DNA from: Aspergillus flavus
Taxonomy: Eukaryota; Ascomycota; Eurotiomycetes; Eurotiales; Aspergillaceae
NCBI RefSeq assembly: GCF_009017415.1
Contig: NC_092409.1
Coordinates: 2,976,001 to 3,040,000, forward strand
Direction of reading: 5' to 3'
DNA length: 64,000 bases
Shown: in pieces, positions 10,325 through 20,681 of the stretch
How positions within the stretch are numbered: the first letter of the stretch is position 1
Layout: the number at the start of each line of letters is the position of its first letter
Notes under the pieces: generated by a model
What the model was told of the DNA's origin: nothing
Seen by the model: only the letters and a program-made list of their open reading frames with translations
The model's database searches: none
Program-made: the position numbers and the translations under genes

Positions 10325-11857
10325 ATGGATGAGTCCATCGAGTCCGAGTCCGTTGCCTCTCCTGTCCGTGCCTCGTCACCCTCGCCATCTATCATACCGA
10401 CGCCTGCTATTTCCTCGTGTCCCTCCCCATCAGACCGCACCGTCTCAACCGTGTCGACCCTTTCGTCGCGTTCAGTATCGTCCGCCACATCTGCCGATGC
10501 CAGGTCGTCCGTGTCCACCGTCTCGTCGAGAAGACGAGGTTATATCCGGCCCCAGGGGGTCGAGTTTGCTGAATCGGCCAGACACCGCGAGAGTGTGATG
10601 AGCTTGGGCAGTATCGCGCATCTGCAGTATTACTTTGCCCGCACAGGCTTGTTGGAAGGGAAAGGCGGCCAGGCTCGGGAGTGGAAGAAGAAACAAAAGC
10701 CGGAAGACATACCGAGGCTACTCCTAACCCCGAATGCTCGGTTCATCGAGGATCTGACTGAGAGCCCGACGGACGAGAGCTCGGAACCCGCCGATGAGGA
10801 GTTCGATGAGCACGAGGTGATGCTGCCTCCGACAGTGAGCACCTATAGCGTGAAAACTTTCCATATCCCGCCTCCGCCTGATCTCGTAGCTTTGCGAAAA
10901 GATCTCCGGGATGCGCTAGATGAGGCCGGAAAGATTATGGAGACGATTGGATCCGAGAAGGAGCCGCCGCGGAACATGAAGCCTCCACGTATCAACGTAG
11001 ACGAACTTTCTGACACTGACGATTCGAGGAGCAAGATGTTAGCAGGAGCCACCCCATTGGGTTGGCACGAGATCCAGGGCATGCGTATCCTGGATGTTGT
11101 GACTCTTGCGATTCGGGCTGCCAGGATTTATTACACCGCCCATGAACGGCCCGAGCGATTGGCATCGATCAAAAGTGAGCGGGAAATACGACAGGAACTG
11201 TTTGACATGCTGGAAGTCCTGAAACGCTGGGCCTCCCGTAATTTCACCGGTGGACTCCGGGAGGACGAGCGATCGTCCATCATAGGGTGGATGGCCAACG
11301 TGCGCAGTATGCTGGCGCAAGAAGTTCATATGGAAGAGGCGGAAGCCCAGGAGCGACAAGGATGGGCGTGGGCACGTGGAGACTGGAGTGGTAAAGAGAG
11401 GGCGCGCGAGGAAGCCTTCCTGCGTAGTTTGATGGAGACGGATGCATTGCCAACATGGACAGCCCCCGAAGGTCAGAACCTACCAACTCCAATGCTCGAG
11501 TGGTTTCGAGACGGGCGCGGCCTGGTCCAAATCCATAACCAGGCCGTAAAGAAATCCAAGAGGCCCTTCTGCGAAATCAAATCCTTCCATGAGGATGTCG
11601 CCAAACCTTACCGACGGGCGGACAATATTCGGTATTGGACCAAGGCTGCGGAAATCCGGTGGGAAACGAAGTTGGAAATGGATGTGATGGGGGTGGTTTA
11701 CGGGAATAGCGACGAAGCTTGGAAGAAGTTCGACACAGCCCTCCTTACTTGGTGCAAGGCTGTTCGCGAAGAGCTGATGCGAGATTGGCGGGGGCCTGAT
11801 CCAGGGAATGCCGATGCAGTGCCTCCCCATGACGGGGTGGCCGTCGACCCTGCGTGA
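10325..11857 (+). CDS. hypothetical protein, Ser-rich N-terminus and helical core
   Basis: A single-exon frame of 510 aa with an ATG start. I do not recognise a named family. The first ~75 residues are very rich in Ser, Thr, Pro and Val and look disordered and phosphorylatable. An acidic stretch near residues 145-165 follows. From about residue 190 to the end the sequence is mainly charged, probably alpha-helical, with conserved-looking blocks GWHEIQGMRILDVVTLAIR, AARIYYTAHERPERL and GGLREDERSSIIGWMANVR. No signal peptide, membrane span or catalytic motif is visible. GC-rich coding sequence, a sustained frame and the lack of frame interruptions support a real gene. It is probably a cytoplasmic or nuclear protein shared among related fungi, but its function is unknown. 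Confidence 0.8.
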   Translation: MDESIESESVASPVRASSPSPSIIPTPAISSCPSPSDRTVSTVSTLSSRSVSSATSADARSSVSTVSSRRRGYIRPQGVEFAESARHRESVMSLGSIAHLQYYFARTGLLEGKGGQAREWKKKQKPEDIPRLLLTPNARFIEDLTESPTDESSEPADEEFDEHEVMLPPTVSTYSVKTFHIPPPPDLVALRKDLRDALDEAGKIMETIGSEKEPPRNMKPPRINVDELSDTDDSRSKMLAGATPLGWHEIQGMRILDVVTLAIRAARIYYTAHERPERLASIKSEREIRQELFDMLEVLKRWASRNFTGGLREDERSSIIGWMANVRSMLAQEVHMEEAEAQERQGWAWARGDWSGKERAREEAFLRSLMETDALPTWTAPEGQNLPTPMLEWFRDGRGLVQIHNQAVKKSKRPFCEIKSFHEDVAKPYRRADNIRYWTKAAEIRWETKLEMDVMGVVYGNSDEAWKKFDTALLTWCKAVREELMRDWRGPDPGNADAVPPHDGVAVDPA

Positions 11858-13113
11858 AGGACGCGATCGGTATGAAGGAGAGTTTGGTGCCTGATGGCTG
11901 GGACCACGTACGTAGTATTCTGGGCTCACTCTTACGTTTGTTTGCTGTCCACTTTGATACCCCTTACTTGCTGGAGACTTGCTTGCTATGTGTGAGTTTT
12001 CTTTTATTCGATTAACTTTCTCTTCTCTGGTGGTTCATATTTATATACGTCATTTGGCTGAGTTTATGGTCAATTTGTCTCTTTTTTTCTCTGTTTCTTT
12101 TGCCTCTTTTCTATTCTCTATATTTGATATTTTTCGAACTATCATGGATTTTTGGGGATATGCCTAAAATGATTATTTCGGAGTCCAGTTGGGTTACTAC
12201 AGGATGTGTACATAACAGAGATAACAGAGATTCAGGCGTGGACGGTACCAAACATACCGTGGATTACATACCTGACCATGGGTGGTTTTTAAGGTTTGTT
12301 TTGATTATACATGTGAAGAAACCGGTAACATGCTCGCGTGAATTGAAGAATTTCACAACATGATGAGAAAAGGGAATAGAAGGAAAATAGAAGAAAAAAG
12401 CCGAAAGTATAAGAGAGAAAGAATATTTGTAATCTCCTATTTCTCTTATCCGACAGACGAAGACCTCAAAATTGAACAAGAGACGAAGACGACCTTACCT
12501 GGAAGGGGAAATATACACTACTAGTGGTGTTCTCCTGAAGGACGATCAACGGCTTCCGGAAAACAAGGGAGAGAAGAAAGTGTCATCCCGATTTCATACT
12601 TACCCTTTTTTTTTTTTTCTTTTAATTAATTTTCCCAATTTCACTGCGGTCTTTTAAGGTTCCCTCCGCCGCCAGATTACCCGCTGCCCAAACCAAAGAA
12701 AACCAAAAAATACCACCTCAACAACTAACAACAGCTACTTATCATGTAGCCGATCATCTGTATCGCCCCCAATTGTTATTCTCAAGAGAACTCACACTGC
12801 GGACTGATCTTGCACTCGTCTGACTGCACATAAATACTAACTAGTGGCTGGCTTACTAGTCTGATATATTTCTTGTTTTTGTTTTTTTTTGTTCTTTATT
12901 TATACTTGCAGACAACGAAAAGCGACCAGAGTGGTCATATTAGAAAGGGGGGGAGCCGTCTTGCATACCAACAAATTCCACCCCCAAGAACCCAAAGACG
13001 CGCCCAAAGAACGTTGATTTGCTCCAACCACATTCCACGCTATCTTGCTCTAGCCTTTCACACTACTGCAACAACACAAACAGACCAGGGCGGTCGCCCC
13101 GTCACTACGTACC
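11858..13113. other. intergenic region and long leader of the Kar9-like gene
   Basis: About 1.25 kb with no convincing gene. T-rich runs occur near 12605-12620 and 12875-12900, and the last ~200 bases before the Kar9-like ATG are CA-rich, typical of a fungal 5' leader. Overlapping open frames at 12873-13319 begin at non-ATG codons or run into the gene and are not supported. Confidence 0.45.
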
Positions 13114-16100
13114 ATGTTCACCACGTCAACTGTCACAACTGCACCCACCCACCCGGATTCCGGTCCGAAGACGCCCACGACATCGTCATTATCGCAGTTG
13201 CTATCTTCTCCCCCTCCTCCTCCACCACCCGCGGTCGCCGTATCTCCTCCAGAGAATTCATCACCGCGACGAATCAAGTCGAAATCATCCCTGCGCAGTC
13301 TCCGCAGTCTCGGGAGTAGCCTTCACGACGACGATCTCGACGATTTCCACGATCAGGCTGGGTCGGACAAATCACTCATTCGTCCCTCCATCCTTCGCCG
13401 CTTGTCTCCTGGTCTAGCAGCGCGCGTCAAGCTGTTGGACGGGAGTCACAGGAACGCGACTCCCACTCGCAACCCAGGTGCTGTTGGTCGGATCCCCGAA
13501 GAGCACATCAAGGAATTAGACAACCGCAACAAAGACCTCTCGATAAAGATTGAAAAGAGAGGCCGATCGTGGAATGCTATACACTTGGGTGGTAAAGGTA
13601 GACGACCACAACAGATTGAGTCGACCTATTTGGAGGTTCACGACCCGGACACAGAATTGCCTTCCCCAGTTGAGTCAGAATCGGTAGAACCTGTCGAGGA
13701 AACCTCCACATCGGTCGCAAACCAAGACCCCCTTGAAGAAACACTAGTCGAGCAAGCGCCAGACGCCAGCGCAACCCAAGAAGTGGAAGAACTGGAAGTG
13801 GAAGAGCCGGAAGAAGCTCCAGTGGCCATGGCTGCCGTTGCGTCTCCGCGAGCGTCAGTGGGCATCGAATCAGGTGCATCCCCTAACACACAGGTCGAAC
13901 ATGCCCAAACAGATTTCGAGAAGTATATCCAAAGTACCAGTGACAACGAAGCTGAGCAGCCCCCTCCGCCTCCACCGAAAGACTTGCCGCGCCCAACGTC
14001 GGCCAATTCGAACGTACAATCCTACTTTAACCCCCAGGGTTTGCAGCGCCCCGAATCAATATACTCCTTCTCTCGCGCGTCCTTCAGTCACCAGCTAACC
14101 CAGCTCACCTCCATTCCTCTACCCCAACCGTCGTCATTAGAAGCCAGCATTGCTGCAATACCAAACGCGCCATTGGCCGTCAAATCGCTCACTGGCTCCG
14201 CAGCTCAAATTCAGATATGGATCAAAAAGGCCTCCGATGTGTTAAGTGGTTTAGATGCGGAGGACGAAGTGGAGTGGGCGGCAGCAGGCGGACGAGAAGG
14301 GCTAGATGGGATCGACAAAGCAATTACGCGGTTCGAAGGCCTGATGAACATTTACGTGAAAGCAATTGAAGATGTGCAGCTCCGAGATGACATTTGCAAT
14401 GTTAGTGCCGACAGTTTGAAGACCATTGTGATTCAGATGGACAGTATATTACAAAGCTGGGCAGATATCAAGAACCGGCTCAGAAATGTTAAGGAACAGG
14501 TGGAGTTGGCCATGGAATGGGAGGAGCTTTGGAATACCATTTTGGGGGATGTCAGCGCCGAGGTTGAGAGTCTGAGCCGCCTACTCTTTGAGATCGAAGA
14601 GAAGCGACACATCAATATGGCAAATGCATGGGCCGCTGACCAGGAGTCGAATAGCGGGCTCGATATTAGCGAGTTGGAGACAATTGTCGAGGAAACACCG
14701 AATAACGGCAGCTTTTCGAACAGTAACCGACACAGTATCTTATTCGATGCGCCACCGACCCTGGATACCCCCCTCATCCAAACCCCACAGGATGATTCGG
14801 AGCATGCGGATCTCATCGCTGTATTTGCCCGGATACAACCCCTGCGGGCATCCCTTGCGTTCTTGCCAATGCGGCTGTCCATGTTTCAATGCAGAGCCGA
14901 GAGGATTTTCCCCAGCGCCTGCGCGGAGATGGAAGAGCGGCGAAAAGGGCTAGAGAAGAGCTATAGAACCCTGGAGGCAGATGCGGAAGCTCTGCGGAAG
15001 GAGTTCAGTGAGGACCGGTGGGTTCTTGTATTCCGCAATGCCGGCATGCAAGCGCGGAAAATGTTCCTGTCGGTCGAACGAAGCATTGCCAAGTTGCAAG
15101 AAGCCCTCGAAACAGGTGCTCATGTGCATAACCCGGCGGGACTAGCGAAGCGCGTGGAAAGTTACGAGGCCAAAAAGCAGCACTACGTCCCTGCGATCGA
15201 ACGAGTAATATCTCTTATCGAGAAGGGCGTGAAGGACCAACTGACGGTTAACGGCGAGACAGTGAACCTCCTGTCAGACATGGCATCGAGGATGGATGCG
15301 CTGAAGAGGAGCGTGGAGGTGATGGATTCATCGCTTACTGAGTACAACGTGGCCCCGGGCCAGCACTTACGCGACTCTATATCAACCATTGTCACCATGG
15401 ACAGTCCCGCCACTAGTCTTATCGACACTCCTGGCAGCTCCCCACCTTCATCGGTGGTCATGACCCCGGCTAACAAAGGCTCGGGTGCTTCTATGGGAAG
15501 CTCTAGCAGACGGGGCAGTTCTGTGGGCTCAGTCGCCCGGAGTACCGTGGCCAAGGTTCGACGATACTCAGGGATACCCCAGCCCACGGCAACCCTGACT
15601 GTCAAGAAATCGGCGATCCCGAAACCGATACTGACGGCCCCATCTCCCTCGAAGCCAAGTGGTCTATACACACCTACTCCAGCTGCGAAGAAGGTGCCAC
15701 GCCCGCCTCCACCTGCCAAAGACAATCGCCCACGATGGAATTCGAGTGTGAACACCAATGATCTGGAAGTCGGCCATGTCTACAAATCGAACACGCCATT
15801 TCGCAAGTCCTCGGCTCCAGGCCGCACCTCCCGTCCCTTGTCAATGATGTCCCGTCGGGATTTTGCTGTATCTCCCGCCCCATCAACAACACGGTCCCCC
15901 AGTCGTGTCTCCAGCCGTGTTTCCAGCCGCCTTGCATCACGCAGCCCTAACCGCACCGGCTCTCCCACACCTAACCGTTCCCTCCTTGACCCTCCACCCT
16001 ACAGCAAGCTTCGGCGTCCGCCAGGGGCGGAAGGCATCAACAACACCCCTCGAAACCGGCAAAGCTTTGCCGGGCTGTCATTCGGCCGCAGTGTCTCACA

Positions 16101-16272
16101 CGATTATAACCGTGGCCTGCTCAGTCCCACCAAGGCTGAACGCCCGGGCACCGCACTGGGCCATGGGGGCAGTCGTCGCATCAGCTTGCTTCCTTTGCCA
16201 CGAAACAAAAGCGGCCGGGATAGCAGTGCGGGCACTCGTAGTAAGCCGAGTGAACGTCCGCCGTGGCGGTAA
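13114..16272 (+). CDS. kar9: Kar9-like spindle-orientation protein
   Basis: A 1052 aa single-exon protein matching the fungal Kar9 cortical protein family. Kar9 links microtubule plus ends, through the EB1 homologue Bim1, to myosin/actin for spindle positioning and nuclear movement. The N-terminal ~350 residues are low complexity (Ser/Pro-rich, then acidic with EELEVEEPEEAP). The Kar9 helical domain runs from about residue 350 to 750, with blocks such as AQIQIWIKKASDVLSGL, SLKTIVIQMDSILQSW and VEQAMEWEELW-like residues. The basic Ser/Pro/Arg-rich tail contains two SxIP EB1-binding motifs, RRYSGIPQP near residue 818 and KKSAIPKP near 830. These fit a plus-end tracking role. The tail also holds many SRxSSR repeats likely to be phosphorylated. 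The gene is intact and convergent with the downstream acetyltransferase gene. Confidence 0.88.
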   Translation: MFTTSTVTTAPTHPDSGPKTPTTSSLSQLLSSPPPPPPPAVAVSPPENSSPRRIKSKSSLRSLRSLGSSLHDDDLDDFHDQAGSDKSLIRPSILRRLSPGLAARVKLLDGSHRNATPTRNPGAVGRIPEEHIKELDNRNKDLSIKIEKRGRSWNAIHLGGKGRRPQQIESTYLEVHDPDTELPSPVESESVEPVEETSTSVANQDPLEETLVEQAPDASATQEVEELEVEEPEEAPVAMAAVASPRASVGIESGASPNTQVEHAQTDFEKYIQSTSDNEAEQPPPPPPKDLPRPTSANSNVQSYFNPQGLQRPESIYSFSRASFSHQLTQLTSIPLPQPSSLEASIAAIPNAPLAVKSLTGSAAQIQIWIKKASDVLSGLDAEDEVEWAAAGGREGLDGIDKAITRFEGLMNIYVKAIEDVQLRDDICNVSADSLKTIVIQMDSILQSWADIKNRLRNVKEQVELAMEWEELWNTILGDVSAEVESLSRLLFEIEEKRHINMANAWAADQESNSGLDISELETIVEETPNNGSFSNSNRHSILFDAPPTLDTPLIQTPQDDSEHADLIAVFARIQPLRASLAFLPMRLSMFQCRAERIFPSACAEMEERRKGLEKSYRTLEADAEALRKEFSEDRWVLVFRNAGMQARKMFLSVERSIAKLQEALETGAHVHNPAGLAKRVESYEAKKQHYVPAIERVISLIEKGVKDQLTVNGETVNLLSDMASRMDALKRSVEVMDSSLTEYNVAPGQHLRDSISTIVTMDSPATSLIDTPGSSPPSSVVMTPANKGSGASMGSSSRRGSSVGSVARSTVAKVRRYSGIPQPTATLTVKKSAIPKPILTAPSPSKPSGLYTPTPAAKKVPRPPPPAKDNRPRWNSSVNTNDLEVGHVYKSNTPFRKSSAPGRTSRPLSMMSRRDFAVSPAPSTTRSPSRVSSRVSSRLASRSPNRTGSPTPNRSLLDPPPYSKLRRPPGAEGINNTPRNRQSFAGLSFGRSVSHDYNRGLLSPTKAERPGTALGHGGSRRISLLPLPRNKSGRDSSAGTRSKPSERPPWR

Positions 16273-16843
16273 ATTACTCAAATCTGTCTGCAACGGAGCT
16301 TTTCTCACCGTATCCTCACCACCCTCATCATCTCTGGACTCTGTTTTATGTACTATTTCACTTTATACTAGCATTTCTCTTGCCCCTGTATTATGTGCAT
16401 TGCGGTTTCGGGTACTTTGTGGTGTCGCCATATACCATATCGTTGCGGGTCAGACTGGTTTTCTTGATTCCCCACTCGCATTGTGATTGTGATTAGCGTT
16501 CTTGTATGGTGCATGGCATTGTTATTTATGAGGTTTCTTCTATCCGCAAATTCAGCTTTTTCTCAGCATTTACCAATTAATTGCATTTGATATAGCCAAG
16601 GACGTTTAACTCTTTCAATAAACCTTACATGTCTTTCCGAACACATCTACATCTGTATAATAAAATAAGCAATCATTCTGGCCAACAGTTAACTCTATTA
16701 TAACACAACTTGATCAAAGGTTGTAATATCTCATTTCTGTACCCAACAGCCACCAAAGAAGAAGTAACCCAACGGATCTATTCAATCTATAAATCTATAT
16801 ACAAAACCACCCCTGCCATCGAGACATCTTAACGCAATCACAT
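16273..16843. other. convergent intergenic region
   Basis: About 570 bp of T-rich then A-rich sequence between convergent stops. It is expected to contain the 3' ends of the Kar9-like gene and the acetyltransferase gene. Nothing else seen. Confidence 0.45.
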
Positions 16844-17674
16844 CTAAACCAACTCCCTCCCGATAATCAACGCATCCACCAACTCCTCACTATTCGCCAG
16901 CCTTGCTGCTCCAGGCACGCGGCCAATGATCTTGAACCCGAGTCTCTCCCAGATCTTCACCGACGCAACATTATTCTCAAAGACCAGGTTAAAGACGGAG
17001 TATTTGTAGCCCTAACACAGTCAACACCGTCATACATACACATACATAAAAACCAAGTAATGACAGCAAAAAAAGAGCGAACTTACCAGCTTCGGGGCAA
17101 ACTGCAAATACGTCTCACCCATAACAATACCCACTCCACGGCCGCGCGCAGCAACCGTCGTCAAGAACCCTGCATTGCAGACATGGGAACACCGACCTGT
17201 ACATAGATAGACCAAATCAGCAACTCACTCACCCACTCACTTTACAAACCCCGCACTCCACGCTCCATCCCCTCAAAAAGCACAAAAGAAAAGAGAATAC
17301 AAACCAGGATAATTAGGCTTAATATAAAACGTCCCCAGACACTCCTTTTCCCAATCCCTCCCCTCAACAAGACCCTCCTCCCCAAGAACAGCCACAACAG
17401 CAAAAGTCCCAAACCAGTACTCCGCGAACCGCTCCAACGTCATCGGCTCCTCCATGGGATACGTACACCCGGCCTTGATCTCGGCGCTGAACTCGCGGTG
17501 GAGTAGCGCGACTAGGTCTGCGGGGATGCTTTGCGGTCCGTTGGCAATTGGGTAGAGGGTTACGGGGGTGCCATCTTTCAGGTGGGAGGTTCTGGGGGTT
17601 AGGGTTTGGGAGGCTTGGAGGGCTGTTTTTGGGGGTGGGAGGGTTGTGGTGGGGTCTTCGAGGATGGAGGGCAT
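16844..17674 (-). CDS. Mpr1-like GNAT N-acetyltransferase
   Basis: Acetyl-CoA-dependent N-acetyltransferase resembling yeast Mpr1. Mpr1 acetylates the proline analogue azetidine-2-carboxylate and proline-derived toxic intermediates and protects from oxidative stress; the substrate here is inferred from resemblance. Exons on the minus strand are 17674-17305, 17196-17087 and 17011-16844, giving 215 aa. The strongest match is LGTFYIKPNYPGRCSHVCN, formed across the first intron, followed by AGFLTT and the acetyl-CoA loop ARGRGVG. GYKYSVFNLVFENN and SVKIWERLGFKIIGRVP follow. An upstream AEIKAGCTYP and FAEYWFGTFAVVAV also fit the family. No signal peptide is present. The exon sums are in frame and complete, and the C-terminus ends shortly after ALIIGREL. 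It is convergent with the Kar9-like gene. Confidence 0.85.
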
Positions 17675-18329
17675 CTTTTCTTCTTTCTTCTCTTTCTTTT
17701 GGGATTGGGGATTGGAGATTGGGAATGCGAATGGGATTTACTGGGTTTGATTCTGGGGAATTGAAGAATGTATGCTTTTCTGGGGTATATAAAAGTTAGT
17801 TTCTTATCGGGTGATTAGTCATTGATTTTTTGTTGTTGTTGGAAGGGCGTGAGTCGGATATGGTCTTGATTGGTGGGGGTTTTGGAATAGCCGGATGCAC
17901 GTACTTTTCTATTGCTTGGTTTGCGGAGTACTTTAGGTTGATTGTGATTTACATATAGCATGAAGATATATGCGAATGCACTATGTATGTATGTCGTATG
18001 CATGTGTACATTTCTCGGATATAGTAATTGTATCCCTTACTTGGCTTCTATGATTTGATCAGGTATATATGTATATACATCCAAGCACTGCCAATAAAAA
18101 TATAGTACATTCTATTATACACTGGACCCTGTTCGTCAATTGCATGTCTAGCACGTCCTTATCCGGACCATAATATCCAGCATGATGCCCTTCCTATTCC
18201 AAGACACCGAAAGATCTGGTAAGTCTATAAATGGCGTACCGTATCCCAATATACCCTACCTCATAGCATGGAGGGATAGGATGGAACAGACAAGTCGATA
18301 GTAGAGTATTATGAAAACACCCCATTAAC
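17675..18329. other. intergenic, no recognised gene
   Basis: About 650 bp holding the acetyltransferase upstream region (GA-rich on one strand near 17680-17720) and the 3' side of the SDH assembly factor gene. AT-rich with ATGTATGT-type strings near 17980-18010 and 18065-18080. Confidence 0.4.
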
Positions 18330-18903
18330 TCATTTCTGCTCGCCTTCGCCCTCACCCTCGCCCTCCCCATCATTCTTGATAGCGTTCATAAGTTCATATA
18401 ATTGGCCGATTTGCTGGTCTGCATATTCCTATCATTAGCCACGACATACACCCAAAAAAGAAAGGGAAGGAAAAGAAAGAAAAAACATACCACTCATCTT
18501 ATCCAACTTATTCTTATCTAATTTCTCACCAACCCAAGTATCGCCCTCCAATTTCTGGGCATATAACTGCCACTCCGTCAAGAACCCGATCTACTCATTC
18601 CCGGTTAGTAGCTATTCTCCGAACTATACCCTGATTCAATTCCAACTCCTCAAGAGATGTCTATAACAAGAAAAGAAAACGCACAATATGCAACGGATTC
18701 TCCACATTCCGATGCGCCCTAAATTCGCTCTTCAGGTAAGAGTCGCCGAGGATGCGCATCTCGGGGTCGAGTTTCTTGCGGTGGACGCGGAGGATGCGGC
18801 GGTAGAGTTGGAGAGGAGGGAGGAGGGCGAGGGCCTCGCTGAGGCTGGATTTGGAGCCCATGGTTGAGGGCGTGGCCATTAGGAGGCGGGATAGGGCGCG
18901 CAT
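18330..18903 (-). CDS. sdh7: succinate dehydrogenase assembly factor 3 (SDHAF3/Acn9), LYR protein
   Basis: Mitochondrial matrix chaperone of the LYR family that helps insert or protect the iron-sulphur subunit of succinate dehydrogenase. Exons on the minus strand are 18903-18685, 18590-18491 and 18418-18330, giving 135 aa, close to the usual size. The LYR signature is [16 protein letters not shown], near residues 28-43. The Acn9 family blocks [20 protein letters not shown] and [14 protein letters not shown] are both present, the second restored by splicing. The basic, Ser-rich N-terminus ([13 protein letters not shown]) suits mitochondrial import. The C-terminus ends in an acidic Gly-Glu dipeptide run ([12 protein letters not shown]), which corresponds to a short DNA repeat. 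It starts 346 bp from the divergent mtq2-like gene. The yeast homologue is Sdh7. Confidence 0.92.
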
Positions 18904-19249
18904 TGTGGTGGTTTAGTATAATTGGGGATTGGGGTTGAGTGTTGAGTTGAGTTGGAGAGAGTGGTTTCGATATGGTCGATGATGATGATATTGCCGCGGT
19001 TCGGGGGAGGCGGAGAGGGATTGGCCAATTGGAGGGCTGGGATTAGGTTTTTTATCGGGTTATCTGATTTACACTTACATTGTACTTATTGGGATTATTG
19101 GTATAGTATATTGCTACGGTTTGTAGGACTGTGCATGTTGGTGTTCTATTGACGACTGTTCTATGATTATAACTGGGTATATTGAGTGATCAACGCCAAC
19201 TGGTGTTAAATAAACCAAGGGAATTACGCCAGGCAGATAATAAAACAAA
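18904..19249. other. divergent promoter between SDH assembly factor 3 and Mtq2-like genes
   Basis: 346 bp separating two start codons on opposite strands. No open frame of note. It is probably a bidirectional promoter. Confidence 0.5.
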
Positions 19250-20062
19250 ATGCTCCCCACTCCGTGCACATCCCACGTCTCCTTCGACACCATCTACGAA
19301 CCCTCCGAAGACTCTTACCTCTTCCTCGACACCCTCGCCTCACCGTCCGAATCAGCATGGCTCACTCAACGCTTCAACGCTACCTCCTCGTCCCCAAACC
19401 AATCCACCGCCTCACCCCTAGTCGTTGAGCTTGGAACCGGCTCAGGAGTCGTGCTCGGCTTCGTAGCAGCCAACTCGCAAGTGATCTTTGGACGGCGCGA
19501 TATCCTCCCTCTAGGAATTGACGTGAATCGGAATGCCTGCATTGCGACCCGTGAAACAGCCAATAAAGCAATTAAAGAACGACAAACCGATAATGAATCA
19601 GAAGCCAACTGTCAGAAGACGGTGTATCTGTCCTCAGTCATGGCTGATCTAGGGAGCTCCCTTCGCCCAGGCAGCGTGGACGTCCTTATGTTCAATCCGC
19701 CGTACGTGCCCAGCGAGGACTTGCCGCGCTTACCCTCCGTCACAGAACAGGATGTCGACGAGTCGGGGATGTCGAGGTCTGCGAAGTTTGAGCGCGACTC
19801 GTACTTCTTGTCGCTGACGTATGCTGGAGGGCGAGATGGGATGGAGACGACGGATCGGTTGTTGGAGGAGATCCCCGGGTTGTTGGCTCCTGGTCGTGGA
19901 GTAGCATATGTGCTGTTTTGCGCGCAGAATCGGCCGCAGGAGGTTAAGGAGAGGATCAGGGCTTGGGGAGATGGATGGCAGGCAGAAACAGTTGGCAACA
20001 GTGGTCAGCAGGCTGGGTGGGAGAAGTTGGTTATTGTTCGGATATGGAAGGAAACAGCGTGA
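19250..20062 (+). CDS. mtq2: eRF1 glutamine methyltransferase catalytic subunit Mtq2
   Basis: S-adenosylmethionine-dependent methyltransferase of the HemK/PrmC class. It methylates the glutamine of the GGQ motif of translation release factor eRF1 when bound to Trm112. Single exon, 270 aa, start ATG at 19250. The N-terminal YEPSEDSYLFLDTL is the Mtq2 opening. The SAM-binding loop is VVELGTGSGVVLGF, and the acidic residue after the next strand lies in GIDVNRNAC. The catalytic NPPY motif is in MFNPPYVPS near residue 148, which defines N5-glutamine/adenine amino-methyltransferases. RDGMETTDRLLEEIPGLL is also family-like. Length is near the 220-270 of known members, with a short acidic insertion (KERQTDNESEANC) around residue 110. 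It is convergent with the Sm-D1 gene and divergent from the SDH assembly factor gene. Confidence 0.92.
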   Translation: MLPTPCTSHVSFDTIYEPSEDSYLFLDTLASPSESAWLTQRFNATSSSPNQSTASPLVVELGTGSGVVLGFVAANSQVIFGRRDILPLGIDVNRNACIATRETANKAIKERQTDNESEANCQKTVYLSSVMADLGSSLRPGSVDVLMFNPPYVPSEDLPRLPSVTEQDVDESGMSRSAKFERDSYFLSLTYAGGRDGMETTDRLLEEIPGLLAPGRGVAYVLFCAQNRPQEVKERIRAWGDGWQAETVGNSGQQAGWEKLVIVRIWKETA

Positions 20063-20681
20063 TCTGGGCATCATGATATAATACGGATATATAGAGAGAC
20101 CGAAAATAGAGCAATAGACTAATGACCGATATGACTGATTGAGTGATGTTTTACAGGCAGGTGGACGTTGTTTTCCGCCACATATTCTTTTCCAAGGTTA
20201 TCATATTTCTGTGAGATATCGATTTTAAGTGTCGTATGGCAGACACCCATACTTCTTCAGATGTCGATCCATGGATCCTCTCACCAACGCGTATCAGTCC
20301 GCAATGTCCGATGATCTCGCTTCCTCGTTCATGCATAATAAAGCCCACACTCCCCACGACAAGAGCGTATCATGCCTTGAGCTTGCACGAGACCCGAGGA
20401 ATGGCTGTCTGTCAACCGTGCCAAAAACAACCGTAACTGAGGACCGATAGTCTCGCTGATTTCAAGCGCTCCCTCTGCCGCTGATGCATACGACCAGAAT
20501 CCGACAAGATATATGAAAAGAAAAAAAGGTAAATTATAACTTTCTTTTTTCCCGCCCATCGCACAAAGGAATAATAGAAGCTGAACCCTCGAGGTGCAAA
20601 AATGAAACCATCGCAGATATCACCCAAAACGAATCAAATCGGAAGAAGAGAAGAACTCCTAGCCATTGTCTATGTTCCCGT
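20063..20681. other. convergent intergenic region
   Basis: About 620 bp between the mtq2 and Sm-D1 stops. Short frames on both strands lack any domain. Expected to contain the two 3' untranslated regions. Confidence 0.4.

Noticed and set aside
12873..13319. 148-codon frame before and overlapping the Kar9-like start
   Set aside because: It starts at a non-ATG codon, is low complexity and overlaps the real gene in another frame.
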